From Epiperipatus broadwayi (lineage: Eukaryota > Onychophora > Udeonychophora > Euonychophora > Peripatidae), in the NCBI GenBank assembly GCA_028023455.1, contig JAQFVV010006624.1, positions 496,001 through 560,000 on the forward strand: a stretch of DNA of 64,000 nt, given 5' to 3'. The notes under the pieces are model-generated. The model was not told the origin of the DNA, ran no database searches, and worked only from the letters and a program-made list of their open reading frames with translations. Shown here one piece after another: positions 24,501 through 36,425 of the stretch; positions within the stretch are counted from its first letter, which is position 1; each line of letters begins with the position of its first letter. Position numbers and translations under genes: made by a program.

Positions 24501-25221
24501 ATATATTAATAATTTAGCAATATAAAATCATCAAAGCCTTAATAGCAAAAAATAAAATTACAAAGAAATCAAGTCATATATTACATGACCTAATTTAACA
24601 AGCTTGTATTACAAATGTTATATATAGAACTCGCAAATAAGCTCTTAAGCTTTGCAGAATATTTCCAATCCCAGACCGGTTTCTGCTACTGGCTTCCTCA
24701 GTGAGGTGCTAGAATATTTAAGTATTGTATTAAAAATACCAAAACAAAAACAGCACATATTGGGACTTCCAATCCACCTATCTGGGATGGGGATATTCTG
24801 CAAAGCTTGTTAAGAGCTTATTTGCAAGCTCTATATATAATATTTGTAATACAAGCTTATTAAATTAGGTCATGTAATATATGACTTGATATCTTTGTAA
24901 ATTTTATTTTTTTTGCTATTAAAGCTTTGGCAATTTTATATTGCTAATTTTATTAATATATGGTGTATCTGAACTTGGTTTAGTCCCATATGGCTATTTA
25001 ATTTAGATAGTTGGATTGGAAGACATATGAATGCCTGAAAATTTCAGATTTTCTACTTAATAATTATCCATTAGATAAGGTTCTGGGCTTGTCCTGATAT
25101 TTTAAATCTAATACTTGAATATCCTAGCATGTCACTGAGGAAGCCAGTAGCAGAAACCCATCTGCTGTTGGGGATATTCTGCAAAGCTTGTTAAGAGCTT
25201 ATTTGTGAGCTCTATATATAA

Positions 25222-25440
25222 CTTGTTCATTAAAGTTTGAATATTTGCTATCATAATATAAAGTGAGCACTGATTTTATATATGTGTAGAAGATGATGAT
25301 CTAGACCAACTGATGAGTGCTGGTTCAGCACAAAATATGTATTTTGGAGATCATTTACCTTTTTACTCATATGTGGTTATGTGTATAAGTTATATAAGAT
25401 AGAGTGGATAATTGTAGGTAGATCAAAGTATATATATGAC
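25222..25440 (+). repeat. Family S SINE-like repeat, right half (split copy)
   Basis: It begins with the duplicated cttgttcattaaa and continues the family order: atataaagtgagcactgatt, tatatatgtgtagaaga, gctggttcagca, then a degraded tRNA-like end near 25380-25440. Confidence 0.82.
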
Positions 25441-25444
25441 ATAT

Positions 25445-26335
25445 TTTGCGGGCTCATCCATGTTAAAAAAATTTAAATATTAATATACCGACATTTTGAC
25501 TTGATCACACAAGTCATTCACTGGGTGATAAAAGGTAGAAAGATGGTTGTAGAGGTGCTACAATCAGTGATTTGAAAAAAATGTTAAAGTTCAACCAATA
25601 GCAAAAATGTTAAATTAAGAATGTTTTTTTTTTTTAATCTTTCCAAATAGGAGGAAGTTTGCTTGTATCATCTCACTTATTGATACAATCTGGCCTTTTA
25701 AGTATCTCAATGGCTTCTCTAATTTTGCACTGGTAGAAATTATCACATCTGGATATGATCCTGGTACTAGAAAAATCAATTTTATGACCTGAATCTATAG
25801 TATGGAGTGAGAGTGCTGATGATGATGAGTGTTGTTTAACTGCATTAGCATGCTCATCTCTCCTAACACTGATGCGATGATTACTCATACCTATGTAAGA
25901 AGCTTTACAATTTTTATATGAGATTTGATAAACACCATGAGATTCAAGAGGGATTGAATCCTTAGTCTTGGTTATAATATTGCTGATTGTTTGATGAGTA
26001 GAAATATATTATAGCATTTTAATATACATCCAATACTGTCTGTAGTTCATTTTACATATGGAACACAAATCCTAATAGCTGATTTATCATCTTTTTGTTT
26101 CCTATTTTGTCCATTTTGGGCTTGAAATAATGCTTTTTTTATATAAATTTATAATTATAACTATTTGCTAACAAAACACTATTAATATGATCTATTTCTT
26201 CTTTCAGATATGACTTATCTGAAAGGTTAATTGCTCTATTTAAAAGAGTTTTGGCTACAGAAACTATATGAGTTGGGTGGTGATGAGAATGTAAATGTAA
26301 ATATCTGTCTGTGTGTGTATTTTTTCTGTAAATCG
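25445..26335 (-). mobile_element. Penelope-like element remnant, lineage 1 (C-terminal coding end and 3' region)
   Basis: On the minus strand a stretch reads THTDRYLHLHSHHHPTH near 26300, typical of the end of a Penelope reverse transcriptase, followed by a GIY-YIG nuclease. After the stop at 25673 the 3' region includes a perfect 5-bp stem GACTT/AAGTC (25498-25515) followed by AAAATGTCGG. Stops and frameshifts interrupt it between 26150 and 25940. The reverse-transcriptase core is missing, as expected of a 5'-truncated copy. Confidence 0.8.
25673..26330 (-). pseudogene. GIY-YIG endonuclease of a Penelope-like element (lineage 1)
   Basis: The nuclease core reads GVYQISYKNCKASYIG (GVY at 25928-25936, YIG at 25889-25897), followed by an Arg-containing helix with the DEH motif and the conserved TGH-like block (IDSGHKIDFSSTRII). 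It ends with EAIEILKRPDCINK and a stop. This nuclease nicks target DNA for Penelope integration. Upstream, the linker (SVAKTLLNRAINLSDKSYLK) is legible but separated from the nuclease by in-frame stops and at least one frameshift. Confidence 0.85.
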
Positions 26336-26354
26336 AAAAAGATAAACTATGTAT

Positions 26355-26615
26355 ATATATTGTAACAGGATAAAAATATAAAAATAGGAAAGACTTTAAT
26401 ATAACCTGTGAAGTTGAGATACAAATTGTAACATAATAAAAATATAGCTTTTATCATTGATCACCATTCATAATGGAATAAAAATATGAGAAGCTAATAT
26501 TTCAGGTGACAAGTTTGGAAGCCATTTGTAACAGAAAAATATGAGAATAATATTAATACAGCAACACTATCTCATAAATACTAATGGGTAAACCAATTAC
26601 AACAGAATAAAAATA
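26355..26615. repeat. Degenerate minisatellite, ~45-70-bp spacing
   Basis: The motif ttgtaacagaataaaaatat, with variants, appears five times, starting about 26360, 26426, 26469, 26525 and 26596. Intervening sequence is partly shared (gagaa, atatt). No coding role is seen. Confidence 0.65.
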
Positions 26616-26702
26616 CTTAATGATGATAAGATGCTTTGTTACCCTGCAGATTTATGCACACTAACCTATTGTTAATAAAATATATGTAAAATTTTCTCTT
26701 TT

Positions 26703-27003
26703 CATCATCAACCATTATCAATCCACTGCAGGATGAAGATCTCTCCAAGTTCAATCCATCTTTTCCTATCATTAGCTTCTCTTCTTCACAACACCCCTGC
26801 ACACTTTCTTATTTCATCCATCCATCTCACATGTGGTCTCTTTCTGAGTTTTTTACAATCTCTTGGAATCCAGTTTAAAATTTCAATTGTCCATCTATTA
26901 CCATCTCTTCTAGCAATATATCCAGCCCAACTCCACATTAGCCTTTTAATTTTTTTCAGTGAGGTTAGTAACACCTGTTTGTTCTCTTACCCACACATTG
27001 CAG
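26703..27003 (-). pseudogene. RTE C-terminal region and 3' tail (copy 2)
   Basis: The frame reads through MWSWAGYIARRDGNRWTIEI and the HVRWMDEIRKCAGVL block, the conserved C-terminus of RTE/BovB-type proteins. It then ends in the short non-coding tail ggttgatgatga. It begins abruptly at 27003 at the twin-priming junction, where a shared tgcag gives possible microhomology. Compared with copy 3 it keeps Trp where copy 3 has a stop codon. Confidence 0.82.
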
Positions 27004-28239
27004 AAAGGGGTTTTCTATTAATTAAAAGGAGACTCTTTGATTCCTCTTGGAGGCCTTAAAGGAACCAAGCAGGACAAATTCCTAATGTTCCACTTCATAT
27101 GTTCTTGTCATTGCAGCTGTTATTACTATGTGATTATTCATATAGTATACAAACATGGATGGGCTGCTCACCATTATGCATTAGCCAGCATGGTGAGTTT
27201 ATTGGCTTTTTACCTCGGAGTTTAAGAATATTTTTTCCCAATATATACAATCATGCCAGACAAAAATAAATCATGGTCCTTATTCCCAGAAGGCTGTAAA
27301 GTCACCAACCAAGGCAGCTGTTTGTGGCTAAAGGCAGAGGGTACTAAGAATCCCCTGATTGCAGACTCAGGCTGCCATTTGATGTTGACTTTTTATTTAG
27401 AGACTTACAACTGTAGATCACTTTTAAGTGAAGGAAGATTGCAAGAGTTAAAAGAAGAACTGTCTTATATTAAATGGGACATTATTGGACTTTGTGAAGT
27501 TAGAAGAAAAGGTGAAGAAACAATTGATTTAAGAAGTGGGCATATACTCAACTATAAAGGCACAAATATTGGAAATACAAATGGAGTAGGATTCGTTATA
27601 AATAAAAAAATGGAAGAATGACATTGTGGAGATTGATGGTGTATTGGACAGAGTGGCAAGATTAGTTTTACAACTTAATAGCAGATACCAAATGCAGATA
27701 ATTCAGGTTTATGCCCCAACAAGTTCTCATAGTGATGAAGTTATAAAAGATTTTTATATGGATGTACAAAAGGCTTTTGATCAGAGTAAACAACATTTTA
27801 AAATTGTTATGGGAGACTTTAATGCTAGAATTGGTAAAAAAAAAAAAGAAAGATGAAAATGATGTAGGTAATTTTGGTTATGGTAATAGAAATGAGAGAG
27901 GACATAGACTTGTGGAGTTTGCAGAAAAAGAAAAACTTTATATTATGAATTTATTTTTTTTTGAGAAAAATGTTAAAAGGAAATGGACATGGAAACATCC
28001 AAATGAAAATACAGCAGAATTGGATTATATTTTGACTAACAGAAAATATTTCAAGATTGTAATGTTCTTAATAAATTTAACACAGGAAGTGATCATCAAT
28101 TAGTAAGATGTAAGATACATGTTAATGCAAAACTAGAAAGACAAAAATTATTAAACAATATTTACAGTTGATATTCCTAATCTTCAGAAACATTCTAATG
28201 AATATAAATTAGAACTTACAAATCGGTTTCAAGTATTAG
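27004..28239 (+). pseudogene. RTE 5' region and endonuclease (copy 2, inverted segment)
   Basis: The 5' untranslated region is 27004-27250. A continuous frame starts with an ATG at 27253 and leads into the endonuclease: TYNCRSLLSEGR, LSYIKWDIIGLCEVRR, then QVYAPTSSHSD, GDFNARIG, and in further frames GNRNERGHRLVEF and the SDH block. An extra A in the run near 27610 and an A-run expansion at 27837-27847 shift the frame. The sequence stops matching the other copies after ggtttcaagtattag at 28239, where the second primer would have annealed. Confidence 0.85.
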
Positions 28240-28256
28240 TATATTTTTTCTCTTTT

Positions 28257-31200
28257 AAAACCTCATAAATTATAATATCAAACTGTTTTGAAATAAAATG
28301 TTTACAATATAAATTATAATAAAACACCAAATGCAAAATTGACTTATCTAACATACCTTCCTATTTGTGCCAATTTATAATAATATAAAATGAAAGTCAA
28401 TACTTCAAATAATCTTACAATTTACAATATTCAAATCATAACATCAAGAGATATAAATGAAAGTATTTTACTTGACACATATAAATACTGATTAGTGATA
28501 ACGAATTATTTTTCAAATCAATAAAGCCCAGTTATTAAATTCTAAATTATAATTACCTCAATATGCATAGTATTATTAATACCCTATCGTAAGCAAATTG
28601 TAATATTAAAAGCTTAATATTTAAATTAAATATATAATCCACTCCGATGAGCTTTAAATCTAAGCAAAGTAAATCAATGTAATTCAAATATCAGTTTCAA
28701 TGTATGCAATTACTAATTTTATAGCATCATAAAATTACTATCTTTCTAACTAAACAATAAATAACTATACTATACATTCTTTAAATAATAGTCTAAAATA
28801 ATATGCAGGCATCCAATTATAATCGCCTTTGCTTACCCTAAATATTTAAAATATGTACACTTTATAAACTATTGAACTAGTTCAGATATAACTTTCTTAT
28901 CCAAAAATTACTATTGCATATAACAGTTAAAATAATTATAGTGATTATCTAATTAGTTATTAAACATTTGACAATCTCAAATTAATTAATCTATTATCAC
29001 ATAAGGTGTAAATCCAATTCAAAGGATAATATATTGTATTTATAGTAGAGAAAATAATATGTAATAATACATACACTTACCAATCCAGCCATTTGATACC
29101 ACTGTTTTGAAATGAGAACTAAAGCAAGTTTATTTGTTCAAATGAATTAATATAACAATGAATATAAAAAATGATAAATAGACAATAAACGTTTGTGACC
29201 TACACTCTAATTAAATATCATGAAAAATATTATCCATTTAAATTAAGATTAATAAAAGTTGGTGCATATACAACAAAATTTCATCTATTCAGTGTTTAAT
29301 ATATGATATATAAAATTTATGTGTAACAAAAATGTTACTGCACACATACTCTATTTAAAATATAAGAAAGCTAATGCTATAATATTCGCAATAAAGTAAT
29401 TGATTAAGATTGTTTATTCGTTCATCTTATTTTCTAAATGGAAATCAGCGAGTAATTATTACAATACAATCCTTTTTACATTTATATGCAAAGGTATTTT
29501 GCAGTCAACTGATAAATATATAATATTTCAAATCAAAATTTTAATCATTACAATTTAGGTTATAAATTTACATCTAAACTAAGTTTAACTTTCTTTTATT
29601 TTATACATATAGAAACAAATAATTAACTAACTTAAAATATAGTAATCAATAATTTTAAAACATTATACAAATGAATATATAAATAAAACACTTATTAACA
29701 AGTGACCTGAACACAATTCTCCTGAATGGCACTCCAAAGAAAGTTCCAATGTCTATTCCATGAGCTATAGTTTAATGATATTCACTAATTCAAACAAAAT
29801 AAAAATATCATGGACAGTTATCCAAAACAGTGTGTATTTGTTAAATTCCAATATTCTCAAAGTATTATTGTTTTATCTTAGATTTATCAAATCTTTGATA
29901 TAATATTATTCTGAATAAACAAATGCTGATCTCCGTTTACAATGATACCATGTAGAAATGAATTGGTTTAAATTCTGTTAAAATACTCCATTGATATTAT
30001 AAAATATCTGTTAGTAGAAATGATTCTTATATACAGCAGTAGTTTGTCAGGTTTGATGTTTCATTATTAAAATGTTTTGTTCACACAGGACGATAATTTT
30101 TAATGAGAAAATATAAAGATAAATTTGAAAGCCATAAATTACTTTTTTTCTTTTAACAAGTATTTGATAATCCAATCCGGTTTTCTGGACAAATATAATT
30201 TTTTCTAGTCCACCATTTTGTAGTTATCCAGAAAATACTTCTAAAATAAATAAATAAATATAACCATTAGAAACCAGTAACCACCTAAACATACCAATGT
30301 AGATAGTAATCAATATTTCTCACTGTTGTCAAGACAACCTTTCACATTTTAATAATAAGCGTGGAAATCCACTTTTACTAATGGTCCAATGAATATAAGA
30401 ACTTAGATTTGCTTCTATGAAAGTCGGGATATTAAAGAGTGAATTGTAATTGTTGTCTTATTTATAACCTCTTACAATTGATATCATTTTCATCATTAAA
30501 TCCAAGTTTACAGTCTTTTTTCATTCTAATATCAAAATCACCCTGCACTCCCATTTAAAATCTCTTTTATAATAATAATAAAATAAAAAAATATTTTATA
30601 ATCATTACATACAAAAAAAAATATTTACACTTCAACACAAATAGTATTCTTATTTCAACACAAACTAAAACAATTTACAATACATTCTCACAATATTGCA
30701 TTGGAAATATATTCTTTATTTATATTATTCTAATAAAATATTACATATAACATATAAACATATTAATATAGACATTGAACTTATTATATACTATTTATGA
30801 TCTACTATCTATGAATGCAGTAAATAAAATATGTAGAATAAAAAAACAGGAATAAGTTTATCAAAATTGTAAATGTTATTATTAACATATGTATTTTAAA
30901 TGAATAGAATTAATTTATAAGTTTATGTTGCAAATATAATGCATTTCTTGTTTTAATATCCATTGTCATAGCAATCTATTTCAATGCTCTTAGATTATTG
31001 CATTTCCTGTTAAAACTAATTAGAAAATTAAAAAAAAAAAAATTTATGCCTGACATTACACCAAATATTGAAATTACACTGAATTTTGTTTCACACATCA
31101 TATATATATATTCATGATAACAGTACATTTTTTAGAGTTTGTAAACAATTTCACCAAAAAATAGTTAAAAACTTAAATTTTGAAATTTGTGAAAACTAAA

Positions 31201-32429
31201 AAAAATTTATTTTTTATTTTTAGTACATCTATTTGGATGAAATAATTGTTCATTTTTTTAATCATGTATATGATGTTTAGTTTCTTTTAAAAATATAAAT
31301 AAAAGATCTGATAAAATTTTGATAATTTTTTTTTCAAAAATAGAAATTAAACAATATCTTAAATCTCAAATTTTTATAATGATGTTATTATTAATACGAT
31401 AAACTTCAAAGCATGAAAAATATTAAAATAACATTTTCATAAATCACATCCTACTTAGACATAATGCAATATTAAATATATCAAAGCAAAATGTTAGTTT
31501 TTTTTTTTAATATGTTCACTATTATTGTTCTTATTTAACTTTTACTATGGTAATTTCAAAATCTTTTCGGGTTTTGTGATGGATTTCCTGTTCTTTGGCT
31601 TTAACTCATTCTCTTATGGTTATTTTTGATGTTTATTGTTTGTTTTGCATTCATTTTGTGGCAAATTCTAGAATTAAAATAATATTAATTTATTAATTAA
31701 AGAAATGTCATGAAAGCTGTATTGAGTAGAGGAATGAACTGCAAACAAGATGATAACTCAACTAGTCGGTATTTTCTTTATCCTCTGGTTCAAGAGTGCA
31801 TATGAACACTTTTAAATATTTTACAATGACAGCATATATTTTCTGTAGTTAGTTAACATTTATGATTATTTTTGCAAAATATTTGTATTTAGTAGTTTTT
31901 GCCAGTTGCAACCAAATATTATGTAACATTATCCATTTTATATTAATGGAGAATTTGAAAGATTGAGAACAGATATGGAAAATAAAAAAAGACTTTAATA
32001 TAGATATAAACAAAATAATGGGAGTGAATCATTTTATGGATATAATAAAAAAATAAGTCACTCAAGTTTAGGAGGTGCAGGTAAAGGAATTATTCTTAAG
32101 ATCATATATTTTAGAGAATGACTGATATTCTGACAATCCATTAAATTGCACAAAACATTTAAGTATAATAAGTTGAAGCCTGAGTTTTGTAAATTGTATG
32201 AAAAATATAGTAAGTATTAACCATTTCTTAGTAGATTGTAAATACAAACAGAAAGTCTGAAAAAAGCAAATTTTTGGTCTTTATGTTGATAGGGGTATTA
32301 AGAAGAATGGCTTCTAAAGTTTTTAAATATGCAAATATAATCTTATGAAAATGATATAAAAATAAGGAAATATGATGTTAATTAAAAGACAATAAAGGTT
32401 AAAATATTTTTATTCTACCTTACAGAGAA
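28257..32429. other. AT-rich non-coding DNA
   Basis: About 4.2 kb with no recognisable ORF, repeat boundary or RNA gene. Slightly more mixed-composition sequence lies at 29700-30560, but nothing in it is identifiable. Confidence 0.55.
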
Positions 32430-32580
32430 TAGTCTTGTTAGTTAGAGCATAGTCTTAAATTCAGTGTGCATGAATCTAATAGCTCCAAGTTTAATTCCTT
32501 TGCTAGAACTCTCACTGATCATGCCAGCAATACCTTATGAAGAAAGAAAAAGAATAACATTTTGAATATTGTATTTTATA
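32430..32580 (+). repeat. tRNA-derived SINE
   Basis: The A-box-like tagttagagca (near 32440) and the B-box-like agtttaattcc (near 32490) are spaced as in a tRNA gene. A short unrelated tail and an A/G-rich end (gaagaaagaaaaag) follow. The B box departs from consensus, so this is a remnant rather than an active tRNA gene. Confidence 0.6.
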
Positions 32581-35500
32581 TCAATGTATGTCTTACTACT
32601 AACATTTGAATGTATTTGAAAATTCAAATAAAGTTTGGATTTTATTTCATTTAACAATTAATCCTAGCTGATGGACATAGTTCAACATATAATTACAAAT
32701 AAAATGTCACCATTAGAAACTTTCAGTCAAACACAGATAAATATTCTGGTGACCAACAGGTTCTTTTAGTAGTTTTGTGATTCCTGATTTTGGTGAAATA
32801 AAGGCTATTTATTAGAATACATGCTCTCTGATTTAAGAGAAATACAACTAATTGAACTCTTTGGGAGGCAGATTATGATAAAAGATAAAGCAGACATGAC
32901 CACCAGTTTGGTCAATTTAGAATTACCAACTAGTTGAAAACTTCCCTCATTATTGTATTGCTTTTATTAAATCTTTTCATTTTCACAGTGCTTTATTTAA
33001 TTTATGCCATCTCTCAACTAGTTAGCATTTTTCTTTAGACCTAAAACATAATTTTATTACAAACAGATTAAAACTAATTCTAAATCAGTACATTTTATAA
33101 AAGTTATGAGGTTTCTACATTCCAGTATCACATATCCTCAAGAAATTAATTAAGCAACATTTAATTTAATAAAATCATTATTTTTAAAGCTATATCGAAT
33201 TTTTTTTAAAAGTGTATATTTATGATATTATTTAGAAAACTAAACTATTATTATTAATCATTGATTACACAATTTTGGCACAACTTCTTAATGGTCCAAT
33301 GCAAACTAGTTTATTTTCACAAAGACCTACCATCAAAAACATTACAAATGCAAATATTTTACAAAAAACATAATGTTAACCCTATGACTAAAATTAAAAA
33401 TTATTACACAAAATCTTCAATGCCCTTATCAGATAGTGCACACAACAAACATACCGAAAATTAATGTACAAAATTCTACAAATGATTTTTTTTCATTTAG
33501 AAATACTAAGAAGATAGAGAATTGTGCACAACTATGTTTAACACGTTTATATACCCGTTTGGGGTATACTTATGTAATGATGGAGAATAAATGATACAAA
33601 ATATTACATGATCACCATTTTTTAGACACAAAAGATAATTGTAATAAAATTGTTTCTTCCAGCTAGTCAATTATGAATTAAATAAATCATAGTAAAAGTG
33701 CATTATGAAAAATGTGTTGTTGTTTTTTTGAAAAAGGAAAAAAAAATGTTGAAAAGGAAATCACAATATACACAATAATGTAGTCTCTAAACGCCTGTAT
33801 TTAAAGTAAACCAAAAGTGCCTGATAAAATTCTCTATATAAGTAAAAGTTTGTAAATAGTTTTTTTGGAATGACTTTTCATATGCTATTTTAATAATAAA
33901 TTATTGTTTTTTATACGTTTATTATCATTTTATATTTTAATTAATCAATCATTTTTATGACTTCTAATATTAGATTCAACACTGGAGTTGTTTATATCTT
34001 TAGTTTAAAATTTTATAATACTTTTATTCTTTAATTTCTTTCAGTTTGATTTTAATTTAAATGAATACTTCTCTCTCTATTATAATTTAATTCTCATTTA
34101 ATTAACGTGAAGGTTACTCTTTCTTCAGAAATCAGTTAAATTGAATTCCTTGGAGTTAAAAATTCGATCACCTTTTGATCTTTATGGCTTCACTTTTTTA
34201 AAAATGTTAGCCTTAGAGTGACATTTAAAAAACTCTACTTAAAAAAAAATTAAACGTTGAAAAAGTAAGTCTGTTTTTTAAAATATGATGAGACAGCAGA
34301 AATGTTCAACACTTTAAAAAAAATTAAAATAACAAAATGTAATAAATAATTGTTTAAGTCTGTCCATATATGAGTTATCTCTATTTCTTATTATTAAATA
34401 CTTCATAAATTAAAACAGTAGGTATTACAAAGTGTCTTGCTGGCATTTTAATTACCACTTTCTCATTATAATGCACTGTTCAGTTAGTATTTTAAAACAT
34501 ACGCATGTATAATCTTTGCCTAGAAAGGGTTTCTTTTAGTATCAATTTTCTCACGTGAATTTACCCAATCAATGCTAGAGAAGAATATTTATGTGCCAAA
34601 AATTGGCAAAATTTTACAAACCTTCCTGATAAATTACTCCTGACTTGGTCTGAAATACATTATCTACAAGGCTGGTAGTGTGAGTCACACATAAGTCTCA
34701 GCAAAACAAAGGGAGCCTTTTAATCTCTAACTGACAGAGATCATTTGAATTGTAATAATTTGCCTATTTTTGCTGAACTGGTGCTCACTGGGTGCTGATT
34801 GGTGATTCATTTGAGCAGGTAGTTGAACTGCACGTTACTCTAGATCTAAGTAATGAACCAACAGAATATTGTAAATCCCATGAAAGAGATGATAATGATC
34901 AGAAAAAATTATAAATAAATGTCAAACTGAAGCATACATTAGGTGTATTAATAAGAATAACATCTACAGATTCTATTCATATTGCAAAAATAGAAAAAAA
35001 AAAGAAGAAGTGCAGGTAGTATGGAGAAAACAAAAATAGTCAGGCCAGAAAACCAGGTACTTCTGATAAATCACCAGATAAAGCTACAGAATGAAGTAGA
35101 ATCAGAAAGCAAAAGGATCAAAATCAAATCTAGAATAAGGAGATGAAGAGTGGTTATGAAGATGGTAGAGGATAATCTAAATATTTGAGGATGAGAACAC
35201 ATATGCCTTCAAGAACTTTTAAGACAAAGAAAAAAGGTGAAACTTAGAAAAACAATGATGGCCTTCTATCTCAATGTCCCTGGATTGGTTTTAACATAAA
35301 ATGATTTTAGCCATGCTGAATTACCTAAAGAAATACATAATTTGTAAATTAAAATGAGAGACTAAAACCCTGAATGTGACTTTCCAAAATAGACATAAAA
35401 ATAATTTCAGTTTTCTACAAAAATTCAAAGTTATGAATCGCTAACATTTGTCTGAAAAATGTAAAACAATAAAATAGCCCACAGTCCATGATTCTAGCCA

Positions 35501-35624
35501 AGAGCTAATAGTAATAAAAATTGAATGAAGAGTAGCATTTTTAGGAACAGAATCATGATGCATATTAAGGAGAGTAAGATATGCTAATATACTCGGTCTA
35601 TTCTCTCTAAACAAAAAAAAAATA
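32581..35624. other. AT-rich non-coding DNA with a more G+C-mixed block at 34500-34880
   Basis: Mostly low-complexity spacer. The 34500-34880 block is unlike its neighbours in composition (gtgagtcacac, ggtgctcactgggtgctgatt) and shows no repeat or frame I recognise, so it is either an old element or unique host sequence. The 67-codon frame at 33261-33464 has no supporting evidence. Confidence 0.45.
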
Positions 35625-36425
35625 TTAATTGGCTAATTATAAATTTATTTAATGCACATTGACTACGTAAGTAATATTTACTAAGGCAATAAACCTAAAG
35701 CATGTGCAGTTAAAAATGTGAAGGTAGGGACCTCTACAGGTCTTAACCACAAGCTTACACATTGGAAGAAAAGAGGGGAACCCTTCTTTACTTCAACCTA
35801 CTTTCTATATAAATAGATAAAGCTGAAGTGGTTAGATCTCAGAGCTATTCAATACTTCATTGATTAAGTCCACAATTCCTATTATACATTAGTACTCACA
35901 CAATCCTTCTATTTACAGCTTCACATATTTATATATGAAAGTAGGTTGAAGTAAAGAAGGGTTCCCCTCTTTTCTTCCAATGTGTAAGCTTGTGGTTAAG
36001 ACCTGTAGAGGTCCCTACCTTCACATTTTTAACTGCACATGCTTTAGGTTTATTGCCTTAGTAAATATTACTTACATAAACAATGTGCGTTAAATAAATT
36101 TATAATTACAACTTTAAATTATCATAATAGATTTCTAACTATAAGATCTTTCTATTGACCCATTGTAAATCGAAAGATTTCATGAGTACTAATGTATAAT
36201 AGGAATTGTGGACTTAATCAGTGAAGTATTGAATAGCTTCATGCTCTCAGATCTAACTGCTTCAGCTTCACCTATTTATATATAAAGTAGGTTGAAGTAA
36301 AGAAGGATTCCCCTCTTTTCTTCCAATACATAAGCTTGTGGTTAAGACCTGTAGAGGTCCCTATCTTCACATTTTCAACCACACATGCTTTAGGTTTATT
36401 GCCTTAGTAAAACATTAATTGCCTA
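35625..36425. repeat. Three copies of a ~270-bp repeat, one inverted (foldback plus direct copy)
   Basis: The block containing gtaagcttgtggttaag, acctgtagaggtccctac and catgctttaggtttattgcc occurs inverted at about 35640-35815, direct at 35935-36110 and direct again at 36255-36415. A gtactaatgtataatagg...gacttaatca end is present at 35865-35900 (inverted) and 36182-36220. The first two copies could form a ~175-bp hairpin around a ~120-base loop. Confidence 0.85.

Larger units (their letters stand above)
21119..25221 (-). mobile_element. Insertion of ~375-bp repeat units (tandem plus inverted) with 13-bp target duplication
   Basis: The block is bounded by perfect 13-bp direct repeats cttgttcattaaa (21106-21118 and 25222-25234) in the split SINE, so it entered as one insertion. 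Excluding LTR-like copy A it is ~1.04 kb: about 1.6 tandem units on the minus strand (21119-21438 plus 24505-24778), then about 1.15 units on the plus strand (24779-25221). Each unit carries a CTGAGGA...GAAAC stretch (for example 25135-25156). Long target duplications and tandem/inverted terminal units are typical of Penelope-like elements and retrozymes. There is no coding sequence, so the class is inferred. Confidence 0.7.
26703..28245 (-). mobile_element. RTE retrotransposon copy 2, twin-primed insertion
   Basis: A minus-strand 3' end (26703-27003) is joined to the element's 5' end in inverted orientation (27004-28239, reading plus). The whole is flanked by an 11-bp direct repeat ttttctctttt (26692-26702 and 28246-28256). 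Most of the reverse transcriptase is absent. This is the structure expected when a second primer starts on internal RNA during target-primed reverse transcription. The 3' end shows the short TGATGA tail also seen in copy 3. Confidence 0.85.

Noticed and set aside
33261-33464. 67-codon open frame
   Set aside because: Short, in low-complexity DNA, with no homology clue and no promoter or splice context.
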